Shown: positions 7,627 through 16,411, counted from the first letter of the stretch. The stretch is DNA of 64,000 nt from Jhaorihella thermophila (GCF_900108275.1 NZ_FNVD01000003.1:62001-126000), one strand, 5' to 3'. Program-made: numbers and translations. Notes: generated by a model from the sequence alone, not told the origin.

Positions 7627-7851
7627 ATGGCTGACATTACCTATTCCGCTCCGGCCTCTGCCGGCATCCGCGAGAAAATCGCCACCTTCTTCGACGGCGT
7701 GATCGAAGGGCTGGCCCGCATGGCCGAGATGAATTCCCGCGTTCGCCAGATGAACGCCCTGATGAATCTGAGCGACGAGCAGCTGGCCGCGCGCGGCCTG
7801 CGGCGCGAAGACATCGCACGCCACGTCTTTTCCGACAGCCTCTATCTCTGA
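7627..7851 (+). CDS. DUF1127 (YjiS-like) small protein
   Basis: A 74-residue protein ending in the DUF1127 pattern LSDEQLAARGLRREDIARHVF. It starts after GAAGGACACCGATCCC. Alphaproteobacterial DUF1127 proteins are small, arginine-rich and often involved in RNA or phosphate-related regulation; this one is at the longer end. It stands alone, with 120 bases upstream and a GC-rich hairpin downstream. Confidence 0.85.
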   Translation: MADITYSAPASAGIREKIATFFDGVIEGLARMAEMNSRVRQMNALMNLSDEQLAARGLRREDIARHVFSDSLYL

Positions 7852-7874
7852 GGCGAACTGTAGTTCCTCGACAT

Positions 7875-7902
7875 GGGCCGGGCGGCGGATGTCTCCCGGC
7901 CC
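7875..7902 (+). terminator. GC-rich hairpin after the DUF1127 gene
   Basis: GGGCCGGG (7875-7882) pairs perfectly with CCCGGCCC (7895-7902) across a 12-base loop, followed by the moderately T-rich GTCGTTCTTC. It lies 24 bases after the stop, a normal terminator position, though the T-run is weak. Confidence 0.5.
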
Positions 7903-7910
7903 GTCGTTCT

Positions 7911-8228
7911 TCAGGCCGACGCCACCGCCGCCGCAGCCTTGGCATCGGCGGCGCGGGCCAGCTCGAAATCTTCCTCCGTCAGCGTCAGCGTCAGCGACGG
8001 GCAGGTCTTGCCTGGCGACTTGAACAGTCCCTCCTGAATCAGCACCCGATTGAACAGCGCGGCCCGCGCGGTATCCGACCGGAACACGTTGCGGCAGTCG
8101 CGCACGGGGTCCGCAGTGAATACGACCTCGAACAGCGTCGGGTCGCCGACGATCCGCAGCTTCTCGGCCGCAGGCCAGCGCCGGCGGCGGCCGCCATCAG
8201 TGATGATTTCAATTTCAGACATAAGCAT
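7911..8228 (-). pseudogene. Chimeric ORF: IS transposase OrfA start fused to the tail of a class-III aminotransferase
   Basis: An intact reading frame of 105 codons that joins two unrelated pieces. The first 27 codons (IITDGGRRRRWPAAEKLRIV and the residues before it) are the N terminus of an insertion-sequence OrfA. From codon 28 (about 8147) onward the sequence reads as the C-terminal small domain of a class-III, glutamate-1-semialdehyde-aminotransferase-like enzyme (FEVVFTADPVRDCRN, AALFNRVLIQEGLFKSPGKT, LTEEDFELARAAD). The join is in frame. Neither part can be functional alone: the aminotransferase has lost its PLP domain and the transposase its catalytic part. It is best read as scar of an IS insertion followed by deletion. 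Confidence 0.8.
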
Positions 8229-8296
8229 ATGCTCAAGGTTATCCTAAAGCCTCCTTGGGCAAGCCAAGGTGTCCGGTCAAAACAGGGGCCAGTTCA
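8147..8296 (-). mobile_element. Left-end fragment of an insertion sequence (second, inserted element)
   Basis: Read on the minus strand, the fragment opens at 8296 with TGAACTGGCCCCTGTTTTG, which looks like an IS3-family terminal inverted repeat, then has an AAGGAGG ribosome site and the OrfA start codon. It stops abruptly at about 8147 where aminotransferase sequence begins. It interrupts the neighbouring IS remnant, so it arrived later. Only the 5' end survives. Confidence 0.6.
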
Positions 8297-8880
8297 TGCG
8301 ATTGGCTGGTTCTTGGCCGCCTGCAGATTTCCCCCGGCTCCATCCTGGCCATCAAACGGCGCACCCGGTGACGTCCCGCAATCGTGCCTTCCCGGCGGAG
8401 ACTGGCAGTGATCCGGCGGCGACCGAAGAACGGGTATCCGGAGAATACCCGGTCGATCGCCTTCTTCAGCGTCAGCGTCGCCTCATCAATCCCGACCGGC
8501 GCGCAGTAGAACGCCGACCGGCTCAGCTTCACCAGCTTGCATTGCAGGCTGGTGCTCAGCTTGGGATGGTCGCGACGGATCATGGCTTTCTTCCTGGCCG
8601 AGCTCATCGCTTGAGCCCTCGACCCGAAAAATGATTCTCCACCGCCAGCCTCCCGATCTTGGCATCCGGCTCCTTTACCTCCGCTTCGGTCGGCCCGCCC
8701 GCCTTGCCGCCGCGGGCAAACACATCGGCCATGCCCTAGACCCCCTGACGCTTTCACATGCCGACCTGGTTCGGATGCACCTGATGCCTTGCTGCAATCT
8801 CCTGGATCGTCCTGTCCCCGCAGCGCCTCAAGCGCGACCTTCGCCTTGAACTGGTTCGTGGACTTCCGGCGTTTCGCCAT
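8239..8880 (-). pseudogene. Degraded IS3-family transposase (OrfA/OrfB remnant)
   Basis: The coding content of the IS remnant. The OrfA helix-turn-helix is split by frameshifts after ALEALRGQ, and the OrfB part ends at RRPRTSQS, where the sequence passes into the terminal repeat of a second element. The catalytic DDE triad is absent. The open frame running through is fortuitous over its middle section (low-complexity Gly/Arg text unlike any transposase). There is no reason to think a product is made. Confidence 0.8.
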
Positions 8881-8946
8881 CTCGTATCCCTGCAAAAGGT
8901 TCGGGATACACCTTGGCTCGCTGTCCGAATCTCTGAGACCACTTCA
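8297..8946 (-). mobile_element. IS3-family insertion sequence remnant, truncated
   Basis: A 5'-end fragment of an IS3-type element on the minus strand. TGAAGTGGTCTCAGAGATTC at 8946 downward looks like the terminal inverted repeat. OrfA starts at 8880 (MAKRRKSTNQFKAKVALEAL) and is frameshifted: its next piece, IQEIAARHQVHPNQV, is in another frame. The OrfB start (RDHPKLSTSLQCKLVKLSRS, then GYPFFGRRRITASLRREGT) is recognisable, but the DDE integrase core is missing because the second IS cuts in at 8296. No right end is present, so the element is dead. Confidence 0.8.
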
Positions 8947-9021
8947 GAGCCCCCATGCCCCGCCCGCCGCCGCCCCCCTTTCCTCTGGACATTCTCCCCT
9001 GCTTGCCAGCAAATCGCCGGC

Positions 9022-10179
9022 ATGGATCTGCACGACCGATACCCGGGGATCATGGACCTGAAATGGCGCGCCCGCCGCCGCCTGCCGAAATTCGTCTGGG
9101 AATATCTCGACAGCGGCACCGGCACCGAGGCCACCAAAGCCCGCAACCGCGCCGCGCTGGACCGGGTCGGGTTCATGCCCTCGGTGCTGCACGGCCCGCT
9201 CGAATTCGATCTCTCCACCGACTTTCTGGGTCAACGCCTGCCCCTGCCCTTCGGCGTAGCACCCGTCGGAATGTCCGGGCTGATCTGGCCGGATGCCGAG
9301 GCGCACCTCGCCCGCGCGGCGGCACGGGCGGGCATCCCCTATACGCTCTCCACCGTCGCAAGCCAAAGCCCCGAAGATCTAGCCCCGCATCTGGGCGACC
9401 ACGCCTGGTTCCAGCTCTACCCGCCGAAAAGGGAGGAAATCCGCCGCGACCTGCTGGCGCGGGCGCGCGATGCCGGGTTCGGAACGCTGGTGCTGACGGT
9501 GGACGTCCCCGTGGCCTCGCGCCGGGAACGACAGACCCGGTCCGGCCTGACCCAGCCGCCGAAACTGACACCGCGGCTGCTGGCGCAGGTGGCGATGCGG
9601 CCGGCCTGGGCATGGGGCATGGCGCGGCGCGGCATGCCGCACATGCGGACGCTGGACAAATACACCGAACAGCAGCGTAACCTGCCCCCCACCGCCCATA
9701 TCGGCTATGTCCTGCGCACCTCGCCCGACTGGGATTATGTCAAATGGCTGCGCGACGCGTGGGACGGGCCGTTCATCGTCAAGGGCGTGCTGCGGGCCGA
9801 GGATGCCGCACCGCTCGAATCCGCCGGCGTCGATGCGCTGTGGATCTCGAACCATGCCGGGCGCCAGTTCGACGGCGCGCCCGCCACAATCGAGGTTCTG
9901 CCCGCGATCCGCGCCGCCACGCGCCTGCCGATCGTGTTCGACAGCGGCATCGAGGGCGGGCTCGACATCCTGCGGGCAATCGCGGTGGGGGCGGATCTGG
10001 TGATGCTGGGGCGTGCCTTCCATTTCGCGCTGGCGGCCCTGGGACCGAAGGGCCCCGCGCACCTGATCGACATCCTGAAACGGGACATGGAATCGAACAT
10101 GGGCCAGCTCGGCGCTGCGAACCTGCAAAGCCTGCCGCCCGCCATTCAACTGTCTGACTCCCAAGGAATTACCGACTGA
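9022..10179 (+). CDS. lldD: FMN-dependent alpha-hydroxy-acid oxidizing protein (L-lactate dehydrogenase-like)
   Basis: A 385-residue TIM-barrel flavoenzyme of the lactate dehydrogenase/glycolate oxidase family, which oxidises L-2-hydroxy acids to 2-oxo acids and passes electrons to quinone or oxygen. Landmarks are FGVAPVGMSGL (FMN site), YTLSTVASQSPEDL, WFQLYPPKR and WISNHAGRQFDGAPATIE, which contains the catalytic histidine and arginine, then FDSGIEGGLDILRAI and MLGRAFHFAL for the phosphate. The length suits LldD. Pyruvate carboxylase follows 188 bases downstream, so lactate to pyruvate to oxaloacetate is an attractive but unproven link. The gene symbol reflects family resemblance; mandelate or other hydroxy-acid activity remains possible. 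Confidence 0.85.
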   Translation: MDLHDRYPGIMDLKWRARRRLPKFVWEYLDSGTGTEATKARNRAALDRVGFMPSVLHGPLEFDLSTDFLGQRLPLPFGVAPVGMSGLIWPDAEAHLARAAARAGIPYTLSTVASQSPEDLAPHLGDHAWFQLYPPKREEIRRDLLARARDAGFGTLVLTVDVPVASRRERQTRSGLTQPPKLTPRLLAQVAMRPAWAWGMARRGMPHMRTLDKYTEQQRNLPPTAHIGYVLRTSPDWDYVKWLRDAWDGPFIVKGVLRAEDAAPLESAGVDALWISNHAGRQFDGAPATIEVLPAIRAATRLPIVFDSGIEGGLDILRAIAVGADLVMLGRAFHFALAALGPKGPAHLIDILKRDMESNMGQLGAANLQSLPPAIQLSDSQGITD

Positions 10180-10367
10180 CCGGTCGGACAAGACAGAAAA
10201 TTCCCGCATCGCGCTCTGCGGCTTTGCAAAAATTTCCGCACCGCAGCATAGCGTGACGATTGTTGGCGCTAAAGGGCCGCGCGCAGCCCCTGTGCAGCTT
10301 TACGCAGCCGCTATTACTCCCTAAAACTCCGCGCAACCGAAACCGCGAACACGAGGCCGACCGACAC

Positions 10368-13300
10368 ATGACCGACTTCAAGAAGATCCTGATCGCGAAC
10401 CGGGGAGAGATCGCGATCCGCGTGATGCGGGCCGCCAACGAGATGGGCAAGCGCACTGTCGCGGTCTATGCCGAAGAGGACAAGCTGAGCCTGCATCGGT
10501 TCAAGGCCGACGAAGCCTATCGCATCGGCGAGGATCTGGGACCGGTCGCGGCCTATCTGTCAATCGACGAGATGATCCGCGTGGCCCGCGAAAGCGGCGC
10601 GGACGCGATCCATCCCGGCTATGGACTTCTGTCCGAGAACCCCGATTTCGTGGATGCCTGCACCGCCGCCGGGATCACCTTCATCGGGCCGAAATCGGAA
10701 ACCATGCGCGCCCTTGGCGACAAGGCCAGCGCCCGGCGCGTCGCGATCGAGGCCGGCGTTCCCGTGATCCCGGCCACCGAGGTTCTGGGCGACGACATGG
10801 AGGAAATCCGCCGGCAGGCGGACGAGATCGGCTATCCGCTGATGCTCAAGGCGTCCTGGGGCGGCGGCGGTCGCGGGATGCGGCCGATCACAGGGCCCGA
10901 GGAACTGGCCGAAAAGGTGATGGAGGGCCGGCGCGAGGCCGAGGCCGCGTTCGGCAATGGCGAAGGCTATCTGGAGAAGATGATCACCCGCGCCCGCCAT
11001 GTCGAGGTGCAGATCCTCGGCGACCAGCACGGGCAGATCTATCATCTCTACGAACGCGACTGCTCGGTCCAGCGGCGCAACCAGAAGGTCGTGGAACGCG
11101 CCCCTGCCCCCTATCTGACCGACGCGCAACGGGCAGAGATCTGCGAGCTGGGCCTGAAGATCGCCCGGCAGGTCGGATACCAGAACGCCGGCACCGTAGA
11201 ATTTCTCATGGATATGGATACGGATCAGTTCTACTTCATCGAAGTGAACCCCCGCATCCAGGTCGAACATACCGTCACCGAAGAGGTGACCGGCATCGAC
11301 ATCGTGCAGGCCCAGATCATGATCGCCGAGGGCAAGACCATCGCCGAGGCGACCGGCATGGCCCGGCAGGAGGACATCCACCTCAACGGCCACGCGTTGC
11401 AGACCCGGATCACCACCGAGGATCCGCAGAACAACTTCATCCCCGACTATGGGCGCATCACCGCCTATCGCTCGGCCACGGGGATGGGGATCCGGCTGGA
11501 CGGCGGCACTGCCTATTCGGGTGGCGTGATCACGCGCTACTATGACAGCCTGCTGACCAAGGTCACCGCCTGGGCGCCGACGCCGGAAAAGGCGATCGCC
11601 CGCATGGACCGCGCCCTGCGCGAGTTCCGCATCCGTGGCGTGGCCACCAACATCGCCTTTGTCGAGAACCTGCTGAAGCACCCCAAGTTTCTCAACAACG
11701 AATACACCACCAAGTTCATCGACGAGACGCCCGAACTCTTTCAGTTCGAAAAGCGCAAGGATCGCGGCACCAAGGTTCTGACCTACATCGCCGATGTCAC
11801 CGTGAACGGACACCCCGAAACCAAGGACCGCCCGCGCCCGCCCGCCGGCATGAAGCCGCCGCGCCCGCCGAAGAAAAGGGCCGAGCCGCTGATGGGCACG
11901 CGCAATCTGCTCGAACAGAAGGGGCCCAAGGCGGTGGCCGACTGGATGCGGGCGCAAAAACAACTGCTGATAACCGACACGACCATGCGCGACGGGCATC
12001 AGTCGCTGCTGGCGACCCGGATGCGGTCGATCGACATGATCCGCGTGGCGCCCGCTTATGCCGCCAACCTGCCACAGCTTTTCAGCGTCGAGTGCTGGGG
12101 CGGCGCGACCTTCGACGTGGCCTATCGGTTCCTCAAGGAATGCCCGTGGCAGCGGTTGCGCGACCTGCGCGAGGCAATGCCCAACCTGATGACCCAGATG
12201 CTGCTGCGCGGATCGAACGGGGTGGGCTATACTAACTATCCCGACAACGTGGTGCGGGAATTCGTGCGCCAGGCGGCGACCAGCGGCGTGGACGTGTTCC
12301 GCGTGTTCGACAGCCTCAACTGGGTCGAGAACATGCGCGTTGCGATGGACGCGGTGATCGACCAGAACAAGGTCTGCGAAGGCACGATCTGCTACACCGG
12401 CGACATTCTGGACCCGAACCGGGCCAAGTATGACCTGAAATACTATGTTGGCATGGCAAAGGAATTGGAGGCCGCCGGCGCCCATGTTCTGGGGCTCAAG
12501 GACATGGCGGGCCTCTTGAAGCCCGCGTCGGCGCGGGTGCTGATCCGGGCGCTGAAGGAAGAGATCGGCCTGCCGATCCATTTCCACACCCACGACACCA
12601 GCGGAATTGCCGGCGCCACCATCCTGGCCGCCGCCGATGCCGGGGTGGACGCGGTGGACGCGGCAATGGATTCCATGTCGGGCGGCACCAGCCAGGCCTG
12701 TCTCGGCTCGATCGTCGAGGCGCTGCGCAACACCGACCGCGACACCGGGCTGGACATACGGGCGATCCGCGAGATCAGCGACTATTTCGAGGCCGTGCGC
12801 AACCAGTATGTCGCCTTCGAGGCCGGCCTGAGGGCACCTGCGTCCGAGGTCTGGCTGCACGAGATGCCGGGCGGGCAGTTCACCAACCTCAAGGCCCAGG
12901 CGCGCAGTCTGGGGCTCGAGGACCGCTGGCACGAGGTCGCGCACATGTATGCCGAAGTGAACCAGATGTTCGGCGACATCGTGAAGGTCACGCCGAGCTC
13001 CAAGGTGGTGGGCGACATGGCGCTGATGATGGTGGCGCAGGGGCTGACCCGCGAACAGGTCGAGGATCCGGATGTCGAAGTCGCCTTTCCCGATTCCGTG
13101 ATCGACATGATGCGCGGCAATCTGGGCCAGCCGCCCGGCGGCTTCCCCGAGAAGATCCTGAACAAGGTGCTGAAGGGCGAGAAACCCAATACCGACCGCC
13201 CAGGCAAGCACCTGCCGCCGGTGGATCTGGAAAAGGTCCGCGCCGAACTCAGCGAAAAGATCGGCGGCAAGCCGGTCGATGACGAGGATCTGAACGGGTA

Positions 13301-13814
13301 TCTGATGTATCCCAAGGTCTATCTCGATTACGTCGAGCATCACGACCAATACGGCCCGGTGCGCACCCTGCCGACCACGGCCTTCTTCTACGGCATGGAG
13401 CCGGGCGAGGAGATCAGCGCCGAGATCGCCCCCGGCAAGACGCTGGAGATCCGGCTGCAGGCGGTGGGCGAGACCAACGAGGAAGGCGACGTCAAGGTCT
13501 TTTTCGAACTCAACGGCCAGCCCCGGGTTATCCGCGTCCCCGACCGGATGGTCAAGTCGCAGACAGCCAAGCGCCTCAAGGCCGATCCCGGCAACCCCGC
13601 CCATGTGGGCGCGCCGATGCCGGGCGTGGTGGCCACCGTAGCCGTCACCGCCGGCCAGGCCGTGAAGGAGGGCGATCTGCTGCTGACCATCGAGGCGATG
13701 AAGATGGAAACCGGCATCCATGCCGAGCATGACGGCGTGGTGAAAGCGGTCCATGTCCAGCCCGGCGGCCAGATTGACGCCAAGGATCTGCTGATCGAGT
13801 TCGAGGCCGAGTGA
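10368..13814 (+). CDS. pyc: Pyruvate carboxylase
   Basis: A 1148-residue single-chain biotin enzyme that makes oxaloacetate from pyruvate, bicarbonate and ATP, the main anaplerotic step. Order: biotin carboxylase (about 1-450; ILIANRGEIAIRVMRAANEM, SWGGGGRGM, FIEVNPRIQVEHTVTEE), carboxyltransferase barrel (about 535-820; DTTMRDGHQSLLATRMR, THDTSGIAGA), PC tetramerisation domain, and a biotinyl domain ending the protein with EAMKMETGI, in which Lys1112 is the biotin site. Full length matches the family. The ATG at 10368 gives the canonical MTDFKKILIANRGEI start; in-frame codons upstream are not conserved-looking. It is monocistronic, followed by a hairpin. Confidence 0.98.
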   Translation: MTDFKKILIANRGEIAIRVMRAANEMGKRTVAVYAEEDKLSLHRFKADEAYRIGEDLGPVAAYLSIDEMIRVARESGADAIHPGYGLLSENPDFVDACTAAGITFIGPKSETMRALGDKASARRVAIEAGVPVIPATEVLGDDMEEIRRQADEIGYPLMLKASWGGGGRGMRPITGPEELAEKVMEGRREAEAAFGNGEGYLEKMITRARHVEVQILGDQHGQIYHLYERDCSVQRRNQKVVERAPAPYLTDAQRAEICELGLKIARQVGYQNAGTVEFLMDMDTDQFYFIEVNPRIQVEHTVTEEVTGIDIVQAQIMIAEGKTIAEATGMARQEDIHLNGHALQTRITTEDPQNNFIPDYGRITAYRSATGMGIRLDGGTAYSGGVITRYYDSLLTKVTAWAPTPEKAIARMDRALREFRIRGVATNIAFVENLLKHPKFLNNEYTTKFIDETPELFQFEKRKDRGTKVLTYIADVTVNGHPETKDRPRPPAGMKPPRPPKKRAEPLMGTRNLLEQKGPKAVADWMRAQKQLLITDTTMRDGHQSLLATRMRSIDMIRVAPAYAANLPQLFSVECWGGATFDVAYRFLKECPWQRLRDLREAMPNLMTQMLLRGSNGVGYTNYPDNVVREFVRQAATSGVDVFRVFDSLNWVENMRVAMDAVIDQNKVCEGTICYTGDILDPNRAKYDLKYYVGMAKELEAAGAHVLGLKDMAGLLKPASARVLIRALKEEIGLPIHFHTHDTSGIAGATILAAADAGVDAVDAAMDSMSGGTSQACLGSIVEALRNTDRDTGLDIRAIREISDYFEAVRNQYVAFEAGLRAPASEVWLHEMPGGQFTNLKAQARSLGLEDRWHEVAHMYAEVNQMFGDIVKVTPSSKVVGDMALMMVAQGLTREQVEDPDVEVAFPDSVIDMMRGNLGQPPGGFPEKILNKVLKGEKPNTDRPGKHLPPVDLEKVRAELSEKIGGKPVDDEDLNGYLMYPKVYLDYVEHHDQYGPVRTLPTTAFFYGMEPGEEISAEIAPGKTLEIRLQAVGETNEEGDVKVFFELNGQPRVIRVPDRMVKSQTAKRLKADPGNPAHVGAPMPGVVATVAVTAGQAVKEGDLLLTIEAMKMETGIHAEHDGVVKAVHVQPGGQIDAKDLLIEFEAE

Positions 13815-13815
13815 A

Positions 13816-13842
13816 GGCGCTCTTCCCCGCGCGAAGGGCGCC
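13816..13842 (+). terminator. Hairpin after pyruvate carboxylase
   Basis: GGCGC-T-CTTC pairs with GAAG-G-GCGCC around a short loop immediately after the stop codon. There is no T-run behind it, so it may stabilise the message end or act with Rho rather than as a classical terminator. Confidence 0.4.
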
Positions 13843-13924
13843 CCCGGCGGACCCGCGGATTCGTTGACAATGGAGTCGCGGGTCGGGCATCCCTGTCGGG
13901 AACGCGACAAGGTTGGCAATCGAA

Positions 13925-15219
13925 ATGCGCAAGGCAGGCGGACCGAAACCGCCGGGGCTGCGCCACCGGATCATGGCCGGGTTCATCGGCAATGTGGTCG
14001 AATGGTATGACTTCGCGCTTTACGGCTATCTCGCCGGCGTCATCGCGCCGGTATTCTTTCCCTCGGACAATCCCACTGCCGGGCTGATCGCCACCTACGG
14101 CATCTTTGCCGCGGGGTTCGTCATGCGCCCGCTCGGCGTGGCAGTCTTTGGCTGGTTCGGAGACCGCTATGGCCGGGCACGCACCATGCAGATCTCGGTG
14201 ACGATGATGGCCCTGCCCACGCTGCTGCTGGGCCTTCTGCCGTCATACGCATCCGCAGGCATGCTGGCCCCGGTTCTTCTGGTGCTGGTGCGCATGATCC
14301 AGGGGCTTTCGGTGGGGGGAGCGAGTTTTCGTCATCTGTCACCTACCTCGTGGAAACAGCGCCCGACGGCAGGCGCGGCGTCACCGGCAGCTGGGCCAAT
14401 GTCGGGTCGATGACCGGATCGCTTCTGGGCGTGGGCGCGGCGGCGCTGGTGGCGAATTTTCTGGATGCGCAGGCGCTGCATGACTGGGGATGGCGCCTGC
14501 CGTTTCTCGGCGGTAGCCTGTTGGGCGTAACGGCGATCTGGATTCGGCGGAACCTGCATGATTCGCGCCGCTTCGCCGAACATCACGCTCAGCGCGAGGA
14601 AACCTCGCCGCTGCTCGAAGCCTTCACCACCAACCGGCGCGAGACGATCCTGGCCCTGATCTTTGCCGCCGGATACGGCACCTGCTATTACATCGCCTTC
14701 GTGTTTCTGCCCGAATGGCTGACGGACCGGCACCTGATGGCGCGCGGCACGGCACTGGCCATCAATACCGCGGCGACGCTGGCGATCATTCCGCTGATGC
14801 CGCTATTTGCGATCGTCGGGGACCGCTGGCTTCCCCGTCGCACATGGATCGCCCTGGCAATTCTAGTGCTCGCGGTGCTGGCGGTGCCGCTCTATCTGTG
14901 GATGCTGGATTCGGGTGGATCGCTTGCCTCGGTGGTGGTCGCGCATGCCGCATTCTTCGGACTGCTCGCGGTGCCGCTGGGCTCGGCCCCCGCCCTGTTC
15001 GTGGAAATGTTCCCGGAACCCGACCGCCTGTCGGGATATTCCGTGGCCTTCAATGTCGGGGTGGGCGTGTTCGGCGGGATGACACCGATGATCTCCACCT
15101 CGCTCATGGCATGGAGCGGATCGGACATCGCACCCGCGATTCACTTCACCGTTGCCGCAGCTATTGCGATCCTTGCCCTGGCGCTGACCCCGGACCGAAG
15201 CCGCGACCCGCTGCGGTAA
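13925..15219 (+). pseudogene. MFS transporter (metabolite:H+ symporter type), frameshifted
   Basis: A major-facilitator transporter read in two overlapping frames. The first frame gives TM helices 1-4 with GNVVEWYDFALYGYLAG and the loop motif FGWFGDRYGRARTM, then RMIQGLSVGGA, after which it becomes nonsense. The second frame resumes precisely with YLVETAPDGRRG-type sequence and runs through the remaining helices to 15219. The shift lies at about 14338-14345, in GGTGGGGGGAGCGAG. A single missing G there would restore SVGGAEFSS, the expected family motif. So this is either a recent inactivation or a homopolymer sequencing error. The family (KgtP/ProP-like) moves organic acids or osmolytes with protons. 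Confidence 0.75.
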
Positions 15220-15267
15220 GCGTTGCAATGCCCCCCGAGATTTTCCACCCATCTGCGATTTTTCCTC

Positions 15268-15296
15268 TTGCAGCGTCCGGCGGATCTTTATATCTG
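15268..15296 (+). promoter_or_regulatory. Promoter of the first tRNA-Gly gene
   Basis: TTGCAG (15268-15273), a 17-base spacer and TATCTG (15291-15296), 18 bases before the mature tRNA. The same two hexamers with identical spacing precede the second copy while the spacer sequence has drifted, which supports them as real promoter elements. Confidence 0.6.
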
Positions 15297-15314
15297 ACGG
15301 CTCACCCAATGGAT

Positions 15315-15389
15315 GCGGGCGTAGCTCAGGGGTAGAGCATTACCTTGCCAAGGTAAGGGTCGTGAGTTCGAATCTCATCGCCCGCTCCA
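15315..15389 (+). tRNA. tRNA-Gly (anticodon GCC), copy 1
   Basis: A complete 75-base tRNA including an encoded CCA end. The acceptor stem GCGGGCG pairs with CGCCCGC, the D arm is GCTC...GAGC, the anticodon arm is TTACC-TTGCCAA-GGTAA with GCC at positions 34-36, and the T arm is GTGAG-TTCGAAT-CTCAT. It reads GGC and GGU glycine codons. An identical copy follows 223 bases downstream. Confidence 0.98.
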
Positions 15390-15490
15390 GAAACTCTCCG
15401 AAATCTTCGACCATCGTGTGGCGCGCCGCCGCGCTGCCCTGACGCGCGCAACGACATGTCAACATCGTGGAATTGGGCGCGAGTTTCCTC

Positions 15491-15519
15491 TTGCAGCCGC
15501 CGACGATTCTGGGTATCTC
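15491..15519 (+). promoter_or_regulatory. Promoter of the second tRNA-Gly gene
   Basis: TTGCAG (15491-15496), 17 bases, then TATCTC (15514-15519), placed exactly as in the first copy. Having its own promoter suggests the second tRNA is transcribed independently. Confidence 0.6.
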
Positions 15520-15537
15520 CCGCCTCACCCAACGGAT

Positions 15538-15612
15538 GCGGGCGTAGCTCAGGGGTAGAGCATTACCTTGCCAAGGTAAGGGTCGTGAGTTCGAATCTCA
15601 TCGCCCGCTCCA
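15538..15612 (+). tRNA. tRNA-Gly (anticodon GCC), copy 2
   Basis: Identical over all 75 bases, CCA included, to the copy at 15315-15389. The 3' flank also begins AGAAACTCT in both copies. Two identical genes with diverged flanks indicate an old tandem duplication in which selection or conversion kept the tRNA itself constant. Confidence 0.98.
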
Positions 15613-15715
15613 GAAACTCTTCAGACAGATGGATACAGCGCACCGATGCGCTCTTGGTGATCTGCGCCGCCTGTTCTAACGTGACCGCAGATCCGGTTCG
15701 CGAAGGAGCGTCCCC

Positions 15716-16312
15716 ATGCCTCAGATCGACTTCTGGTATTCGATTGGCAGCACTTACACGTTTCTGACGGTGATGCGCCTGCGCGACTACGCCGAATCGC
15801 ATGGGGTGCGGGTGAACTGGCGGCCCTTCGACGTGCGCCGCATCATGATCGAACAGAACAACATTCCCTTTCGGGACAAGCCGGCCAAGCGCGCCTACAT
15901 GTGGCGCGACATCGAACGCCGGTCCGAGAAATACGGCCTGCATGCGCGCCTGCCCGCGCCCTATCCCATCCGTGACATGGCGCTGGCCAACCAGGTGGCG
16001 ATTCTGGCCATGCGCGAAGGCTGGGGGGAACATTACACGATGGAAACCTATCGGCTGTGGTTTCGGGACGGTCTGCCGGCGGGCGAGGATCCCAACCTGT
16101 CAGAGGCGATCTTTCGCTGCGACCGCGATCCCATGGCCGTGATAGAACGGGCCAAGACCGAGGAAATCGTTCAGGCGCTGGAGACCGAAACCGATCACGC
16201 CCGCGATCTGGGCATATTCGGTGCGCCCAGCTTTACCGTGGATGGCGAACTGTTCTGGGGCGACGACCGGCTTGAGGACGCGGTCAGCTGGGCCAGGTTC
16301 GGCCACGTCTGA
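15716..16312 (+). CDS. 2-hydroxychromene-2-carboxylate isomerase family (DsbA-like, glutathione-dependent)
   Basis: A 198-residue thioredoxin-fold protein of the NahD/kappa-GST branch of the DsbA family. It opens with IDFWYSIGSTYTFLTVMRL, where Ser replaces the DsbA cysteine as in glutathione-using isomerases, and closes with the cis-proline region GIFGAPSFTVDGELFWGDDRL that marks the family. The ribosome site GAAGGAG precedes the ATG. In naphthalene degraders the enzyme isomerises 2-hydroxychromene-2-carboxylate, but no ring-cleavage genes are near, so the physiological substrate here is open. It is followed by the DUF2244 gene after 99 bases. Confidence 0.9.
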   Translation: MPQIDFWYSIGSTYTFLTVMRLRDYAESHGVRVNWRPFDVRRIMIEQNNIPFRDKPAKRAYMWRDIERRSEKYGLHARLPAPYPIRDMALANQVAILAMREGWGEHYTMETYRLWFRDGLPAGEDPNLSEAIFRCDRDPMAVIERAKTEEIVQALETETDHARDLGIFGAPSFTVDGELFWGDDRLEDAVSWARFGHV

Positions 16313-16411
16313 CCCCGATTGAGACAAACGCGCGCACTCCGCGCGGGGCTCTCTCGACAAAACATGGAGCAATGCTGCATCTTTGCTCGGCCCAAGCATT
16401 GCGAGCAGCCC

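Noticed and set aside
8239-8895. Functional transposase
   Set aside because: OrfA is frameshifted and OrfB stops before the DDE core where another element is inserted.
10200-10250. CTGCGG...CCGCAG inverted repeat upstream of pyruvate carboxylase
   Set aside because: The arms are six bases around a long spacer, common by chance at this GC content; I could not tie it to a known regulator site.
10560-13919. A 1119-codon open frame on the minus strand
   Set aside because: It is antisense to pyruvate carboxylase, which has all family motifs. The product is His/Gly/Asp/Leu-rich with no domain, as expected from the complement of a high-GC gene.
15326-15767. Small open frames across the tRNA genes
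   Set aside because: They are produced by the tRNA sequence itself (AMRFELTT-type peptides) and are repeated with the tRNA duplication.
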